This document shows positions 5,261 through 5,268 of a stretch of DNA of 5,268 bases, in pieces. Position 1 is the first letter of the stretch; each line of letters starts with the position of its first letter. The DNA is from Pseudorhodobacter antarcticus (lineage in GTDB: Bacteria; Pseudomonadota; Alphaproteobacteria; Rhodobacterales; Rhodobacteraceae): assembly GCA_945897655.1 (NCBI GenBank), contig CAMDHB010000254.1:1-5268 (forward strand), in the 5' to 3' direction. Both the position numbers and the translations under genes were made by a program. The notes under the pieces were generated by a model. It was not told the DNA's origin. It saw only the letters and a program-made list of their open reading frames with translations, and did no database searches.

Positions 5261-5268
5261 ATGCCCGC
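5244..5268. repeat. 7-bp inverted repeat around the candidate degP -35 element
   Basis: GCGGGCA (5244-5250) and TGCCCGC (5262-5268) are perfect inverted halves separated by 11 nt. The spacer contains the GGAAC of the candidate -35. The repeat ends at the window edge and may extend further. It could be an operator or the 3' hairpin of an upstream gene. Confidence 0.4.

Overview
The window looks like ordinary chromosomal DNA of an alphaproteobacterium, most likely Rhodobacteraceae (Roseobacter/Rhodobacter group). This rests on the high G+C content and on the protein families: a ferredoxin that closely resembles Rhodobacter capsulatus ferredoxin VI, a DUF1178 protein, and a small peptidoglycan-binding lipoprotein of a type common in that family. 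The genus cannot be told from the sequence alone.

Layout. Bases 2-1042 (+) hold the 3' part of a Kdo-transferase-like gene (GT30, WaaA family) that enters from the left edge. A NUDIX hydrolase (1130-1615, +) and a DUF1178 zinc-ribbon protein (1689-2108, +) follow in the same direction. A [2Fe-2S] adrenodoxin-type ferredoxin (2174-2497, -) converges on DUF1178. Divergent from the ferredoxin is a short reading frame (about 2574-2996, +) that encodes only the C-terminal OB-fold of the error-prone polymerase DnaE2; the rest of the polymerase is absent from the window. An outer-envelope lipoprotein with a C-terminal peptidoglycan-binding domain (3115-3648, +) then converges on a full-length periplasmic HtrA/DegP-type serine protease (3704-5188, -). 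The two are separated by a strong GC-rich hairpin that could end transcription from both sides. The last 80 bases are the degP upstream region, with two inverted repeats and an ECF-sigma-like promoter candidate.

How the genes relate. Three products act on the cell envelope: the Kdo transferase in lipid A-core assembly, the lipoprotein in peptidoglycan contact, and DegP in periplasmic protein quality control. They are not arranged as one operon. The NUDIX, DUF1178 and ferredoxin genes look like independent housekeeping units. I found no RNA gene, mobile element, CRISPR array or clear new multi-gene system. The most unusual item is the isolated DnaE2 tail. Every gap between genes is shorter than 150 bases.
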